64,000 nucleotides of DNA, taken from the NCBI GenBank assembly GCA_029378245.1, contig JARKIF010000009.1, positions 1,612,001 to 1,676,000 on the forward strand, written 5' to 3'. This document shows positions 11,651 through 23,790 of the stretch, piece after piece. Origin of the DNA: Roridomyces roridus (lineage: Eukaryota; Basidiomycota; Agaricomycetes; Agaricales; Mycenaceae). Positions within the stretch are counted from its first letter, which is position 1, and every line of letters starts with the position of its first letter. The notes below the pieces were generated by a model. That model did not search any database, had not been told where the DNA came from, and saw nothing but the letters and a program-made list of their open reading frames with translations. Both the position numbers and the translations under genes were made by a program.

Positions 11651-11887
11651 CTACCGCAGGGCCAGCACAACGACCACGACAGCCCATCCGATAAAAGACA
11701 TCGATTTAGGAAGTGATGAAGGAATTCTTTTTTGCAGAGCGTCGCTGTCTCGAATGTCAAAGTAGCCAGCCGCTCCTTTCGCCGATCGCAGCCCTCGCCG
11801 TCCCAGGTGATCTGCTCCCCACGTTTCTTCTCGGTTACTGATCTTCAGCACGACGCGCTCTCTAACGCGTCTCAAACCGTGTCTCAC
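11651..11887 (-). CDS. small ORF with C-terminal hydrophobic helix, doubtful
   Basis: A 78-residue minus-strand ORF between the PPR and REX4-like genes. It is basic in its first half and ends SMSFIGWAVVVVVLALR, which would be a single membrane anchor at the very C-terminus. I do not recognise it. It has no strong start context and could be the last exon of a longer gene or chance. The rest of 11573-12131 holds nothing I can identify. Confidence 0.2.
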   Translation of the reverse strand: MRHGLRRVRERVVLKISNREETWGADHLGRRGLRSAKGAAGYFDIRDSDALQKRIPSSLPKSMSFIGWAVVVVVLALR

Positions 11888-12131
11888 TACACAGTCGGTC
11901 CAATCTAGTTACTTCCATTCCCCGCGATCTCCGGACCGACGCCCACCCCAGCGAGCACCCCCAAGTCCCGGGTCCTATGACACACACTATCGTCTCAAAC
12001 ATTCTTTAATTCGATGACAAGCTTCCTCCGCCTCGCCTCCGAATATCCCCGCCATAATAATTTCCTGACACTGCGACCTTTGGCAAATCATGTTTAAAAG
12101 CTGCGTGCCTCGCTTCTCTTCATCCTCAACA

Positions 12132-13117
12132 ATGTCTCGCTACCCATCCCCGTCCCAAATCGTCTCCTTGTCCTACTGTCTGCTGTCGGTTCGTGTGCAC
12201 CGCTGAACGTGAACTTGCACTGATTCCACTAGGTGTTGGGCCCGGCGGCACGACTTCGATGCTCGCGTGCGTACTCTTATTCTTTGCCCTCGTCCATTGG
12301 AACTCAATATGATCCATTCAGACGCGTCGTTTGTATGTTATTCTCTCTCTCTTTAACGCGCAACCTGAACGATGCTCCCAGTGGTCGACTTCAGGTGTGT
12401 TTCTTCCTCAATCTTTACGCGCGACGACTCAAACGAAGGGAAGGGCGAGTACATCCTCGACACTTTCGTTCGTCCGACCATGGTACTTCGGAGCATCTCT
12501 GTCGCGTCAAATGACTAAACGGAACCGCAGGAAGTCGTCGATTATCGGTCCGCCTACGACTGGCATTGGCAGTCGACATCTATTCTCCAGTTGGTGTCCA
12601 CATTCTTCTTCTTCTACCGCGGATATTTACGTGATACCGTTAGAAGACGCCATGCCATTCAGTGTCCTTCAGCAGCACCTAGCTGACAAGATCCGCGGAA
12701 AGGTCCTCGTCGGCCACAGTCTCTGGCACGACTTGTCTGTCCTCGGCATTCCGCACCAGGCCGTGCGTACTCGTGACGTAGCCTTGTATCAGGTGAGCGC
12801 GTCGGTACATACACACCTGACATCATCGAACACTGCAAGCAGCCTTTTCGCTTGAGTCTGAGATCGCCTCATCAAGTCGTCGGACTGCAGACCCTCGCGT
12901 GGAGTCTCATGCGCAGGCGTTGTCAGGAAGGCCTTATTGATCCAGTGGGTTGCTTTTCGTGGACCCTATTCGCGTCTCATGGTTCAAACAGAGCGAAAAC
13001 GCGCGTGCTGCATTGGACCTGTACCGGTCTCACCTCAAGGAATGGGAGAATGCCATCGCAAGCGGCAATTGGCCGTGTTCGCTCCCGCCGAGTACGTTCT
13101 CCAGATGCTACACCTGA
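12132..13117 (+). pseudogene. REX4/ISG20-like 3'-5' exonuclease, catalytically degenerate
   Basis: Downstream exons are clearly REX4-like: GECILDTFVRPTM-like text, EVVDYRSAYDW, then LVGHSLWHDLSVLGIPHQA with TRDVALYQ. After an intron (12793-12841) comes PFRLSLRSPHQVVGLQTLAW. After another (about 12949-12993) comes SENARAALDLYRSHLKEWE, ending STFSRCYT. Motif I should read ALDCEMVGVGPGGTTSM. Here the exon before GVGPGGTTSML reads VSLSYCLLS, so the Asp and Glu of the DEDD site are absent. The expected His/Asp of motif III is also not seen (DPVSENARA). The middle exons do not join cleanly in frame. This is either a decayed copy or an inactive homologue. The active family trims rRNA precursors. Confidence 0.6.
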
Positions 13118-13208
13118 AAAGAGTGGGGAGTAGAATACACAAATACGTAGAGTAAAATTCAGTAAGATATATTCTATATTTGCAAATCATCGCGTCTGCG
13201 CGATTTAG

Positions 13209-14551
13209 TCAAGGCTTGGTTGCGAGTGAATGACATACCTGCTCAGCGTCAAGGTAACGGAGAATGCCTTCGTAAACGAAAAAGGCACAGGCGTTTGAGG
13301 GGAGGGCACGGATTAGGCACGGCGCTAGACCGCGGTAAAATCCTCGTAGCCCTTCGCTCGCGTGGATTTGGCGTGCAAGAGCAACAAACGACGGACGTTT
13401 GATGGCTTGATTGGCCAGCATTTGGCTGGAGGCGGTGAGTATGCGGGACCGTGCAAGGCTCGCGAAACAAACTTTTTGATTCGATCGAAGGGGATGGCCA
13501 TTGTACCAAAAGCACAGAGAGGCCACTCCGCCAGAGATTAGGTTGGAGGCTCCGACACTGGGCTTTGAAACGATTCTGAAACCGAAAAGGCGGGAATAGG
13601 TAAGGGTGATACCTCGAACGATGATCTCGACAATCCTCGCATACTTGCCTTTCCATTGTTGGCAAGACGAAGAGTATGGTCAAGGGAATGGACCTACCTC
13701 AAAGGCTAGGAACATGTAAAAGTAATTGGCTCGGAAGAGTAGCCCGCCGGAAAACCCAGCTGACGACCGTTTAGCAAAAAAAAATACAGTCCAAGCTGGC
13801 GAAACATACTCCACAATCCGAGCACTCCCTGTGAGCGAACCAGCTGACGCAAGCAGTCTACGGGGCCTCGAAACTGACGATCCGAGACGGCCCTCTGCAT
13901 TTGGAGTTGGAGTCTAACTGAGGGATGTGCGTTTGGGATGAAACGGGCAACTTAATCCATGCAACTTACCTTTGAGCAGCTCAATCGGAGTGGCCAAGGG
14001 AGCACTAACTTGGCCATAATCAGTGTTTTCGATGTGAGCATACCCAAATTACCTGGTGAGACCCGCAAGCAGACCCGCGACTCCGTGAGCGAGAAGAGTG
14101 AGGCGAGGAGGGCCTGTTTCAGTTACCATCTCCATTCCATTTCCATGGTGTAAAAGAAAGAGACGATATTCGTGGAGCGAACCAAATAGCACCGAGTCGA
14201 TTGCAGTCCACCCGACAAGCGGGGCCGTTATTCCCTGGTCACAGTTGTAGAAAACCGGGACTCATAGCCAAAGTGACAAACTTTATAGAGAGAAATAAAG
14301 CCCTCCCGATTTACAGTCTTTCGCAGGACAAAGAGGGACCCTTGTTCACGGAGAAGAGGATCCAATTGCAGTCTTGTTTTCACTGTGTCGAGTGGATACA
14401 CCGATACAATCTAAAGAAATTCAAGGAAGGCTGACGCGCGTTTAATGAACCTTGCCTTGGTGACGCCCGCGGCAAGGCCAGCGACGGCGCCAGCGGCGTG
14501 GCCATGGAGGAACGCCGGGACGCGTTCGGTAGTATGGTCATGGTTCGGCAT
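13209..14551 (-). CDS. mitochondrial carrier family (SLC25) transporter
   Basis: Starts MPNHDHTTERVPAFLHGHA. Three carrier repeats are visible across many small exons. Repeat 1 has YPLDTVKTRLQ and then GWTAIDSVLFGSLHEYRLFL. Repeat 2 has TPIELLK, FRGPVDCLRQLVRSQGVLGL and LLFRANYFYMFLAFE. Repeat 3 has IPFDRIKNQM, then ARQIHASEGLRGFYRGLAPC and ALPSNACAFFVYEG. The P-x-[DE]-x-x-[KR] signatures and the six-helix pattern fix the family, an inner-membrane metabolite exchanger; the substrate cannot be told. A +1 frame break lies near 13497, where TACAATGG is found but TACATGG would keep frame. Its ATG is only 41 bp from the ATG of the divergent RING-CH gene. Confidence 0.85.
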
Positions 14552-14592
14552 CAAGCCGTTACGCGTTACGGCTTACACACCTGCTTTACACC

Positions 14593-15638
14593 ATGCCGGA
14601 CGACGATGAGCAGAAGAGCTGCAGAATTTGCCTGGCTGGCGCCGACGAAGAGCTCGGGAGACTGGTACTCACTTCCGCCTTGTACAATCCTATGCTCACG
14701 AGCCATTGAAGATTAAGCCGTGCCTGTGTCGCGGTACCATTGCACATGTACACGTTGGATGCCTCACCCGTTGGCGCAATGTTCAAACCTCTCTTTTCGT
14801 GTTGGAAGAACATATCACTAACCATAGTTTAGACCCAGAACTCTGCGTTCTTCAAGTGCCCTCAATGCCACTACGAGTACCGGTATGGTTCACTGCTCCA
14901 AGCAGACTGCATTCTCACCATGTTCCAGGTTCGCGCGCACTCGGATCCTTGGCATCGCCTCGAATCCCGTCGTCGTAGGAGCAATAAGCGCCATCTTGTT
15001 CACCATGCTCGTCCTCATATCCTCCTCCCTGACCAACTATTTCATCTCGTGGTTCGAAGACGACCCCCACTCGTATTCGACGGGGTATTACTCTCATTCT
15101 GGGTTTTTCGGCTCATACTACTTTGTTTCTCCTGTGGACACTGCCCGCGACCTCATCCGAGCTGCTCTTCGAATCATCTCTGACGAAGGCATCGACGGCC
15201 CATTGACGGGCGGTGACTCCGAGTCTGGCGCCCCCTTCCCTCGCCAAGAACCGGGCTTCTTGAAATCTTTCATCCGTCGGTTCTTGCTGGGCTTGCCTCT
15301 GGTCGGTGCTGGATCGTAAGCCGGCCTGTTTACCCTACTTTTGCTCTTACCTTGAATACAATATCAGGATCGTGCACCTGCTCCTCTCCATGCAGCTTCC
15401 CCTCCAATTCCTTACTCGTTGGCGGGCTAGCAACCGAAGGAGAGAGTCCTCGCGGGATGTTGCCAGTCTTCTCATTATCATCCTGATTCTCGTCGGCGCT
15501 GCCAGGTTTGTCGTCTCACTCTGTGAAGCAACCCCACTCACGTCTAGTAAGAGCGCTCATCAAGGTATATACCCTCACCCAAACGCTCACCAAGAAATTC
15601 TTTTACGAGCAGAGGACGCGATTTTGGAAGTCTCATAG
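14593..15638 (+). CDS. RING-CH (MARCH-type) membrane E3 ubiquitin ligase
   Basis: Starts MPDDDEQKSCRICLAGADEE. Splicing out 14668-14710 and about 14785-14831 gives the full C4HC3 RING-CH: CRIC, then KPCLCRGTIAHVHVGCLTRW and FKCPQCHYEYR. A third intron joins YR to FARTRILGIASNPVVVGAIS. At least three hydrophobic segments follow (around ILFTMLVLISSSL, IVHLLLSMQLPL, and ASLLIIILILVGAA). The C-terminus should read LRAEDAILEVS, reached only if one T is restored in the T-run near 15597-15604. MARCH-type ligases ubiquitinate membrane proteins. The gene converges with NUP155, with 45 bp between stop codons. Confidence 0.85.
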
Positions 15639-15683
15639 GCCAGCGAAGCAATGTATTATTTACATGGATATCAATAATTTCCA

Positions 15684-18600
15684 CTACCAATTTCGCCGCA
15701 GTTGTCGTTTGATTTCCTCAAACGTCTCTTTTGTTTGGGTTCGAGTGGGATGCAGCTCGGCTAGATATTGCTCTACTGCGAGGTGTATTCGACCCACGGG
15801 GAACTCATCGACTCGTCGCCCTGTTGACGTCTGTGGCCGTTTCGCATCTTCGATCCAATCACTCAAAAGGACCGCAATGTCCGAGGAAACGGCCTGCACG
15901 TTCGTCTGGTCGTTGAACGGAGGAACCTGGAAGAGTCAATCAACTCGGGCATCGCAAGGCAAGATAGTGGACGTACATGCGATTCATACATCTCATGCAA
16001 TACATCCCACACCTCGGGGAATGGTACACCACATTGCACCAGTATCCGAGGTGCCCAGCCAAAGGGTAGCAAGCCCTTGTTGTTCAGGGAGAACCTCACG
16101 AGAAGAGTCGCAATATGCTCTGAAGATCCGTCAGATGAGCGGACAGGGATGATGCACACACTTACTCAGCGGGAAAGCACTCTCTGAAGGGTAGAATCGT
16201 TGACCGAGCGGGACCACTTTGGCTATGATTTGATCCGCTATTGAAGGGGCTTCGTCCTCGCCTTCCAAAACTGCGTGGACTTGTAAGATGCGACAAGGGG
16301 ATTGAGCCAGATAAACTGACTGTCTTGGAATATCCTGTTCCAGATTGGCTTGACGATAGAGTCGTCGCGGTGCTCAGAAACATGAAGACAAAGCAACTTG
16401 ATGGTCGGAAGATCGAACGGTATCGCATAGTCTTGATACAGCTCCGACATGGTGAATAACCGCTTCGAGAGCATCATTACCCGCTCTCCGACTTCTGGAG
16501 CATCTTGAATATGAGGCGCCAGTGTGTTGTATATCTCTAGTTGCACTTGAGCAACTTCCAGCTTCTCTTCCAGGTCAGTCAAGAAGGCGATAGCAGTCTC
16601 GTGCTTTCCCCCAGTGGAAATAGGATGTGCCTTCGCATTGCCGACCGCCAAGGTGAGATACTGGAATCGCGCATCGAGGCTGAGGTCAAATCTGTTTGAT
16701 GATCAGATGGAAGAGCCAAAGAAGTACAAAGCCACCGACTGTGTCGATTCTGCGAGGGTGCCGAGCACTTCGGCGGCCCGCAATGGCTGGCCATTTTTGA
16801 CGTGGAATTGCCATAGTAGTTGATACTTTTGCACTGTGACCGGTTCACGCCGCAGGTGGGCCTCAAGGAAAGCGGGTCGCATCTGCAAGTGTACATTCAA
16901 GGACATGTGCAAAGCGACGACTTTGAGAACAAACCTCGAGCAAATCATCGGCCAATTGACGCTGAATGAGCCAGTCGTAGAGCGTCGAATGGAACATTTC
17001 GTCTTCGCTCGAAAAGGCCAATTCATAAGCATGGCTCCGCACTACCTCGGGGTCCTCGCCGGTCAAAGAGTTTCCAGTGCCGACAGACTTCTCTTCGAAA
17101 ACTGTCAAAGAATCGAGCACTAGAGCATAGCACTGGGTTCTGAACTCGCAGAGTTCATTGGGAGGCTGCTGTCCCGAGGCCCAGGACTGGAGCCCAATGT
17201 TATCAGCGTCGACTACGCTGGCACAGGTCAACGGAAGTTCGACGGCGCCTTTAGCGTAATTGAGTTGCTGGTAGTCGCCACAAATCTCCCGCAATTTTTC
17301 AAACTCGAGAATCCGTGCACCTTTGATGAATAATCTGCAGTGCCTGTTAGTGAGGCAATACGACATGAGAACCGAGCTCACCGCAGGGATTCAGCCAGCC
17401 AGTTTTGCCGTTCCGTCGGACTTCGAGTTTCAACGGCCTTGCGGATGTTTTCTTTCGCCTGGGGAGAGTCAATTAATAAATTATCGAACAAGCTCGAGTT
17501 ACTTTGTATAGCATCACGTCATCGGTGCTGCAGAAAGATCCACATCTGCTTTGCAGAGTGTCGCTGATCGTGTCCACCTGTGGCAGAGAGTAAACAGCTG
17601 AGTTTGGCCATGTTTGGATAGATCTCACGCTAATCTGTTGCCCAATTTGTTGGTCAATCACCACGTTCACCAGCGCCCTCGAGATGGTCATTCCATTAGG
17701 TGTCGTGACCAGGTCCTGGTAAGTGAGAGAACTGATGACCTTTTGGGTCTCAGCGTCGCATCTGGAGCGCCATCAACACGAAGAAAGAAGCGCAAGACGC
17801 AACGCACCTGGCCACCAGCTCCCCAATTTTATAGTCATTCAACAGGATGACGAATGAAACAGCCTCGATTATCCTTGTCGCGAGTGAGAGTAGCTCTGAA
17901 ACGGAGGCTTGCTCCGCCTAACAAAGGTCAGACCAACAATAAACAACAACCAAGGAAATCCCACCTTCCAGGCCTCTTGGTCGTTGACGACCGAACGAGC
18001 ATTGTTCGGGTCACCGGGAGTAGATTGGAATAAATGAGGATTCTTGTCCAGGAAGTCCTTCAAAGCGAATACGTTCTTCTGGATAATTTCCAGCGTCTTG
18101 TCAGGAACGGTGGATTGCTGCAGGCCTGATGACCTTGAAATTATTGAGTCAAGAACGGGAAACAAGACCGGGATATTTACCCCGTCGTGGTCAACTTGGC
18201 TTTCCAGATTGGTCTCACCAGCCTCGCCAGATACAGGGCAAGACCCTCTCTCCGTCCGCTGAATATAGCAGTCCCCTGATTGTTGTCTGCTTTGAACTCC
18301 TCAGGAACAAAACCGGAGGGAAGATGTGTTCAACTTACTGGTGCCATATGTGACTCTTTCAGCCCACATGGGCCTCTCGCCAAAGTCATAAAACGCCTGC
18401 TTTGCGGTGCCGGCCACGTCCGGACTGATCATACCAATTGTTGCAGCAGCGGATTCATTCGCTGTCGGATCCAAAAAGGTGTTCCCACTGGCGAGGCCCA
18501 GTAACATCGCACATGTTTGATCCCGGCCAAAGCTACAGGTCACGATGAGTCTCTGTTTGAATCACGTGTTGCTACGCACCTATCCCGAAAGTCGATGATG

Positions 18601-20502
18601 GGCTGAACGCTCCCCTGGGAGTGCAACTCCTCTATCACAGCCTTGAGATAGTCCATAGCCCGTCGTTTGATCAAGAAGGTCAACCCGACATTCGTCAAAA
18701 TCATGAATTGACGCGGATTGGTGCTGAATTGATTGGCCAGCTCGTTGGTCACGACAGGAACAGGAACACCGGAGGTCGAGGGAGTACCCGCAGACGGCAC
18801 CGGAGCCATTGCCCATGTCCTGCCAGGAATGGCGAGCAAAGTAGCGTACTCGGCCAACGGCGGGCGGTTAGTCATGGATGGATTCCCATAATTTGTGGGC
18901 TGCTGCATCGAAGACATCTGCGGTAGATTCAACTGACCAAGCGTGCCGATACGAGTGAGGTCGGGGGACATGCACAAGATATAGTCTGTACCCTCGGTGT
19001 CGCCGGGTTGTGCTGCTATGGTCAAGCCATCAACATAGCAAGAACTCTCAAGCGCGGACACAATGTAAGGCCGGGAAGGGAGAGGTTGAGCGGCATGAGA
19101 CGAGCCATATGACGCAACGGGAGGTCGGTACGGGTGCGCCTGCTCGTCGGGATGCCGCAGATTAGGCGGGGGTAGCCGGACGTGGGTTAGCTGAAGAGTG
19201 CGGGCGCCAGACGGTTGACTGCTGCTGCCGTACGAGTAGCTGTATCCCATCGAGGGTCCGAAATAAAGGCGGACACCGTTGGTCGTAATGGCAACAAGTT
19301 GGATCCCTGCCCGCGACTCGGCTGGGTCAACGACGTGAAGCGCTATGATTTGGAAAGCTTGAGGTGTAAGGGCTGCAGATCCTGGTGCCTTGTCCTGAGC
19401 AGCCTTGTAGACATTCGACAAGGTCTGCACGTGTTGCAGAGACTTGTCGCCGTCGGGACGATAAATGGAAATGCTGTTTTTTGCGTTGAGGGTGTAGAAG
19501 CAGTTCCTTGAAGGATCGGAGACGACGGATATTATGCGATCTGGACCAAGATATGGGATATTTCTCAACGAGGCGGAAAAAAAGAGGCCCACCGTCCACA
19601 TTCGAGGAAGAGAATCGAGGCAGGAGACTGGACATGCCACCGACAGAATGGTTGATGAGTTGTACGCGTTTTCCAAACCAGGATTCATTTTCTTGGTAGT
19701 GGAGTTCGTACAAATTTCCATCTTGTGAACCGACCATAAATATTCGACCCTCTGCGGTCCCAACGACGGACGTCATTTCAATATCCGTAGCCACCGTAAA
19801 GTCGGTGGCATAGAGCTTGATCTCCTTTCTCTTTGCACCAGAAGCGGGGGTCGACGACGCAGGGACCGACGAAAGCGCGATGAGAAGGACGGACACGGGG
19901 GTGCAAATGACCAGAAGGGAGGTAATTTCTTCAATGAAGAGCCCCGGCTTGGGTTTCACGACGGCAACATTGGTGATCACATCCGGCTGGTCCACGAAAG
20001 AACTAATCTCTTGACTGCGACCTGTCAGAAACACGGGGACCCACAGAGGAATATACAACGCACCCTTCCATGTAATCCCACAAGAAAAGTTTATGGTCAA
20101 TGGAGATCCAAGCACGTTCAATCTCTGGCATTAAGCCCATGTGTGAATTAACATTGGCGCCTGGAATTCAATGGAGAAATTGCAGGGAAGCGGGGGTAGG
20201 AAACGCACTGTTGTAGAAATGAAACAAGGCCTCCGGTATGCCAATGAGCTTGCGCTTCTGGAACGGAACCCGTGTATCATCTGCAAAGACGCTGTATGAG
20301 GCCGACGCCTGGCCACCGGCTGCACTGTCTTCAGCCACGGATTCGTGTTGGGTACACGAGAAAGCCTACGAGCGTTGAGTGTGTCGCCAAGGTCTGGGAT
20401 AATTTGGGCGTCTTTGGTGAACTGGTCGACGAGAACGCGGCTTGCAGTCTGAAGAGCCTCAAAGTCGACTGCCGCGGGTATTGGTCGTGATGTGGAGGCC
20501 AT
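15684..20502 (-). CDS. NUP170: nucleoporin NUP155/NUP170 family
   Basis: A large multi-exon gene starting MASTSRPIPAAVDFEALQTA. N-terminal beta-propeller hallmarks are SYSVFADDTRVPFQKRKLIG with IPEALFHFYN, DVITNVAVVKPKPGLF, ATDIEMTSVVGTAEGRIFMV and SQDGNLYELHYQ. The C-terminal alpha-solenoid includes LTNVGLTFLIKRRAMDYLKA, then SFGRDQTCAMLLGLASGNTF, and ends EEIKRQLRRNW. This is the conserved inner-ring scaffold nucleoporin that contacts the nuclear envelope. A +1 frame break lies in the T-run at 19577-19583, and a second possible break sits near 20345 before SVAEDSAAGG. Many plus-strand ORFs over this gene are antisense shadows. Confidence 0.9.
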
Positions 20503-20661
20503 GAGCGTGTTCTAACGTTGACGCGTTGAAAAGGAAGGTCACGTCAACAGAGCCGATCACAAGTAAACAAAGCGATAGTTGCATTATACAAGTGGGCTAG
20601 CTATACCGAAGTCTTCAAGTAGTATAAGTATGGACACGAATAGAATAATACAGCCCGACGC

Positions 20662-23518
20662 CTAGAAGCGCCTGCCTCGTTTATAGCTGCCATAACTCGA
20701 TCCACCTCTCCCGCCCCTGGAAGACGTCGTCTTGGTCTGCGAGTACGTCCGCTTCGTCGCGGTTACAGGCGGTGGGAGCGCACTCTTATAGCCCACTTTC
20801 TTGCACTCTTCATCAAAGTGGTGCAGCAACGCATTGAAGTCAGTGTCGACCATAGAACCAAAGAGAGGATGGCTGGTGGAACATTTCAAGGCGGTAAGCC
20901 TAGGAGAGGTGATACCAAAGGCCATGCGGGCAAGAAGCCGAGGGTCGTCGCGTTCGCCGCATGCTCCCAAGATCGCTGAAAGTCGCCTCCTATCGACGGC
21001 GACGATGGGTTGAGGCGTGAAGGTTACACCTTGGCCTGTGGTGCAGAAACTGCAGAGGCCGCAACCTTCATCAGGAACTGTGTCCTCGCCGCCAAAATAG
21101 TTGGATAGAGAGCGAGGAATACCTTGCCTCTGGTCAGTTCATTGGAACCAAAACGGCGACATATACGCACAATCGTCGTCTGTGGCAAGGTTCAAAACCT
21201 CCTTGATTTTGGCCACACCATCCTCCTCTCTCTTTCGCAGCTCCGCGAACATCTTGGTTGCAATCTGTTTGAGGGCGTCTCCACTCTTGGGCATTGGATT
21301 ATCCAGCAAAGCGTAACGCTGAGGGAATTTTAAGTTGTTCTAGCCGTTCTCAGAACATATCACCTACAGCTCTGACTTGGGAAGGTTTTATTTGAACGTA
21401 GCCTGGAACGCCATGAATGCAGGACTGTCATAGATGGGAAACACATACCACTGAATTCCCAACGGCTGATGGTTTTCGCAAGATCACTACGATCCAAACC
21501 GCTCGATGCCGCGGTGTCGACGACATTGGACTGGCACGCTCAGTGAATTGTATCGTGGTCAAAAAGTAAAAGCTTACTTCGAATTTGTCCCCCTTGTCGC
21601 GCCAATATTTACGAATCGCAACACCTTCTTTGGTTCGATCCTTGAACACGCTGGCGCGTTCGGAGCTACCCCGAGGCGAAATCTCATAGGTCGTATAAAA
21701 CGGGGTGATGGCTCGGATAAAGCCGTATTCCAGTTCCAAGGAAGCATAGGACAAGCCCAAGACATTTGACTAGGCCAGGTCAGCGGTTGAGCGGACATTT
21801 AAGTGAGAAAGATACCCGAATGTCATACCTACAATCAAAGATATTCAAGCCAAGGACAAGGAACAACGAAAGGCTTACTGCTTGCTCTGCTCGTACAGAT
21901 TGAAATCCAATGTGCCATCTTTGCCCGGAGCCTTCATCGCCACCTCCTGTAGCCATAATTGCAAGTCCCGCTGAGAAACGATGAGTCAAGCTGCGGTATT
22001 CAGTTGTTAAGCCAAACCTTGGCGCATGTGTCTCCGCGAGAAAACCCTTCGAGAATGGGGATATCGGGAGCCGAAAGGAACATGGTGCAAGTAGATCGAA
22101 GACCATCTCTGCCAGCTCTCCCGATTTCTTGACTGTAATTCTCTAAAGTCTTGGGCATGAACAGGTGGATGACCTGAGGACTTCGTCAGTATAAAAACCG
22201 GTATCATTGCACACGTACCTGTCTGATCGAGCTCTTGTCGATGCCCATACCGAAAGCTATCGTGCATACGACCACATGCCGCTCAGAGCTCATGAACTTG
22301 TCCTGTGCAGTTTGTTAGACCATGAAATTGAGAAAAAGAGAGACCAACTTGAACTTCTTGGCGTTGAGGAGCTGGAAGGCCCGCGTGGTATACGAGTACA
22401 CGGTCACGGAATCCACGCAACGCCAATGCCTCCGCCACAGTCTCCGCTTGCTTTTGTAAAGTAACATAGACTATAATCGGTTCCTCCTTCAACATCGGGA
22501 CGAGAATGTTGAGTTTCGCGTCGAGCGTGTCTGCCACCTCTACGCGTAAAGCAAGGCTGCCGGCGTTTGAGCGACATATGCATTAGCTGGCAAGCACCCT
22601 TACTTGGGACGAAAGACTGGGGTACGAAACACGCCCTCCTTCTTGATGAAGAACGATCGACAGATATCATTGACAACCTCGGGCGTCGCAGTGGCCGTCT
22701 AGGAAAAAATCAGGGAAATACATCGAGACACACATATTGCTCACCAGGCACAGCACGCGTTCAACGTCCTGTTCTTCGCAGAACCGGGCAATCTTGAGAT
22801 ACTCGGGGCGGAAACTTGCACCCCACTATCACGAGGATTTAACGAGTCAAGCAGACAGAGTAACGGAATATTCACTTGAGAGATACAGTGGGCTTCGTCC
22901 ACAGCGAGAAGGTTCACCTTGACGTGACTCATCATCTCCAGGAAATTCTCGTTGTTCAGTCTATCGGGGGCCACGTAGAGGAGTTTCATTTGCCCTGTGC
23001 AAGGGTCATTATCGAAGGGGAAGGATACGAAAGCGCCATACCTGACATTACTTCTTTTTTGACCCAAGAGGCCATGTCGGCTGAAAGCGTGCTATCGAGA
23101 CTAGCCGCTTTGACTCCTCTGGAAACAAGACTAGAGACCTGGTCCTTCATCAAGGATATGAGCGGAGAGATGACCAGCGTAATTCCACTCTCCAAGCAGA
23201 GTGCGGGGATCTGATAGACTAAACTCTTGCCCCCTGTTCATGATTTGTGTTAGAGGTGAACAGGGTAGAATAGACTGTGTTTACCGCCCGTTGGGAACAC
23301 AACAAGCGCGTTGTCATCTGCGAGCAGCCGGGATATCGCCTGTCAGTAGGGGAGGGGAGGGGTCAGTTAGACGCGTCGATCTTAACAGTAAAAACAGTAA
23401 TGACCTGTTCTTGGGATAGCCTGAAGTTGGGGAACCCAAACACGTCCTGAAAGAGCGTTGAGATGAAGAAGCGGGCTTAGAATTAAAATACCTTTAACAC
23501 TTGACGCGCTTTGTCCAT
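20662..23518 (-). CDS. RecQ family DNA helicase
   Basis: Starts MDKARQVLK and continues, after introns, [14 protein letters not shown] and [19 protein letters not shown]. Helicase motifs in order: 0 ([10 protein letters not shown]), I ([10 protein letters not shown]), Ia ([12 protein letters not shown]), II (DEAH in [12 protein letters not shown]), III (LTATATPEV), IV ([15 protein letters not shown]), V ([19 protein letters not shown]), and VI ([13 protein letters not shown]). The RecQ zinc-binding module follows ([19 protein letters not shown]), then a Gly/Arg-rich tail ([20 protein letters not shown]). No N-terminal extension or HRDC domain is seen. RecQ helicases unwind recombination and replication intermediates 3'-5'. 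The gene is divergent from the MAPKKK, with starts about 270 bp apart. Confidence 0.9.
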
Positions 23519-23790
23519 CGTCTGTGCGTAGAAATAGCGGGAGAGCAGGGACGCGAACGTGACGACCACGCGTGGTAAAAATAAACGCAAACTTTAGATG
23601 GCGGCATCTCCACATTGTGACTTGCTTCTCGAATGAATCATCTCAACTCACGCAAAGGCGCTCACGAACGTCGCCTTCGGGCTTGCGTTACTATGATGAG
23701 ACGCAGCGGCTGGACACCAACAGGATCTACAGCTTTTTGTATAAGCATCCGCAACCGCCTTGTCGACGAGCGTTACCTCTTCCTCTGCTC

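Noticed and set aside
19215..20014. Plus-strand ORFs over NUP155
   Set aside because: They mirror conserved nucleoporin codons and contain no recognisable domain.
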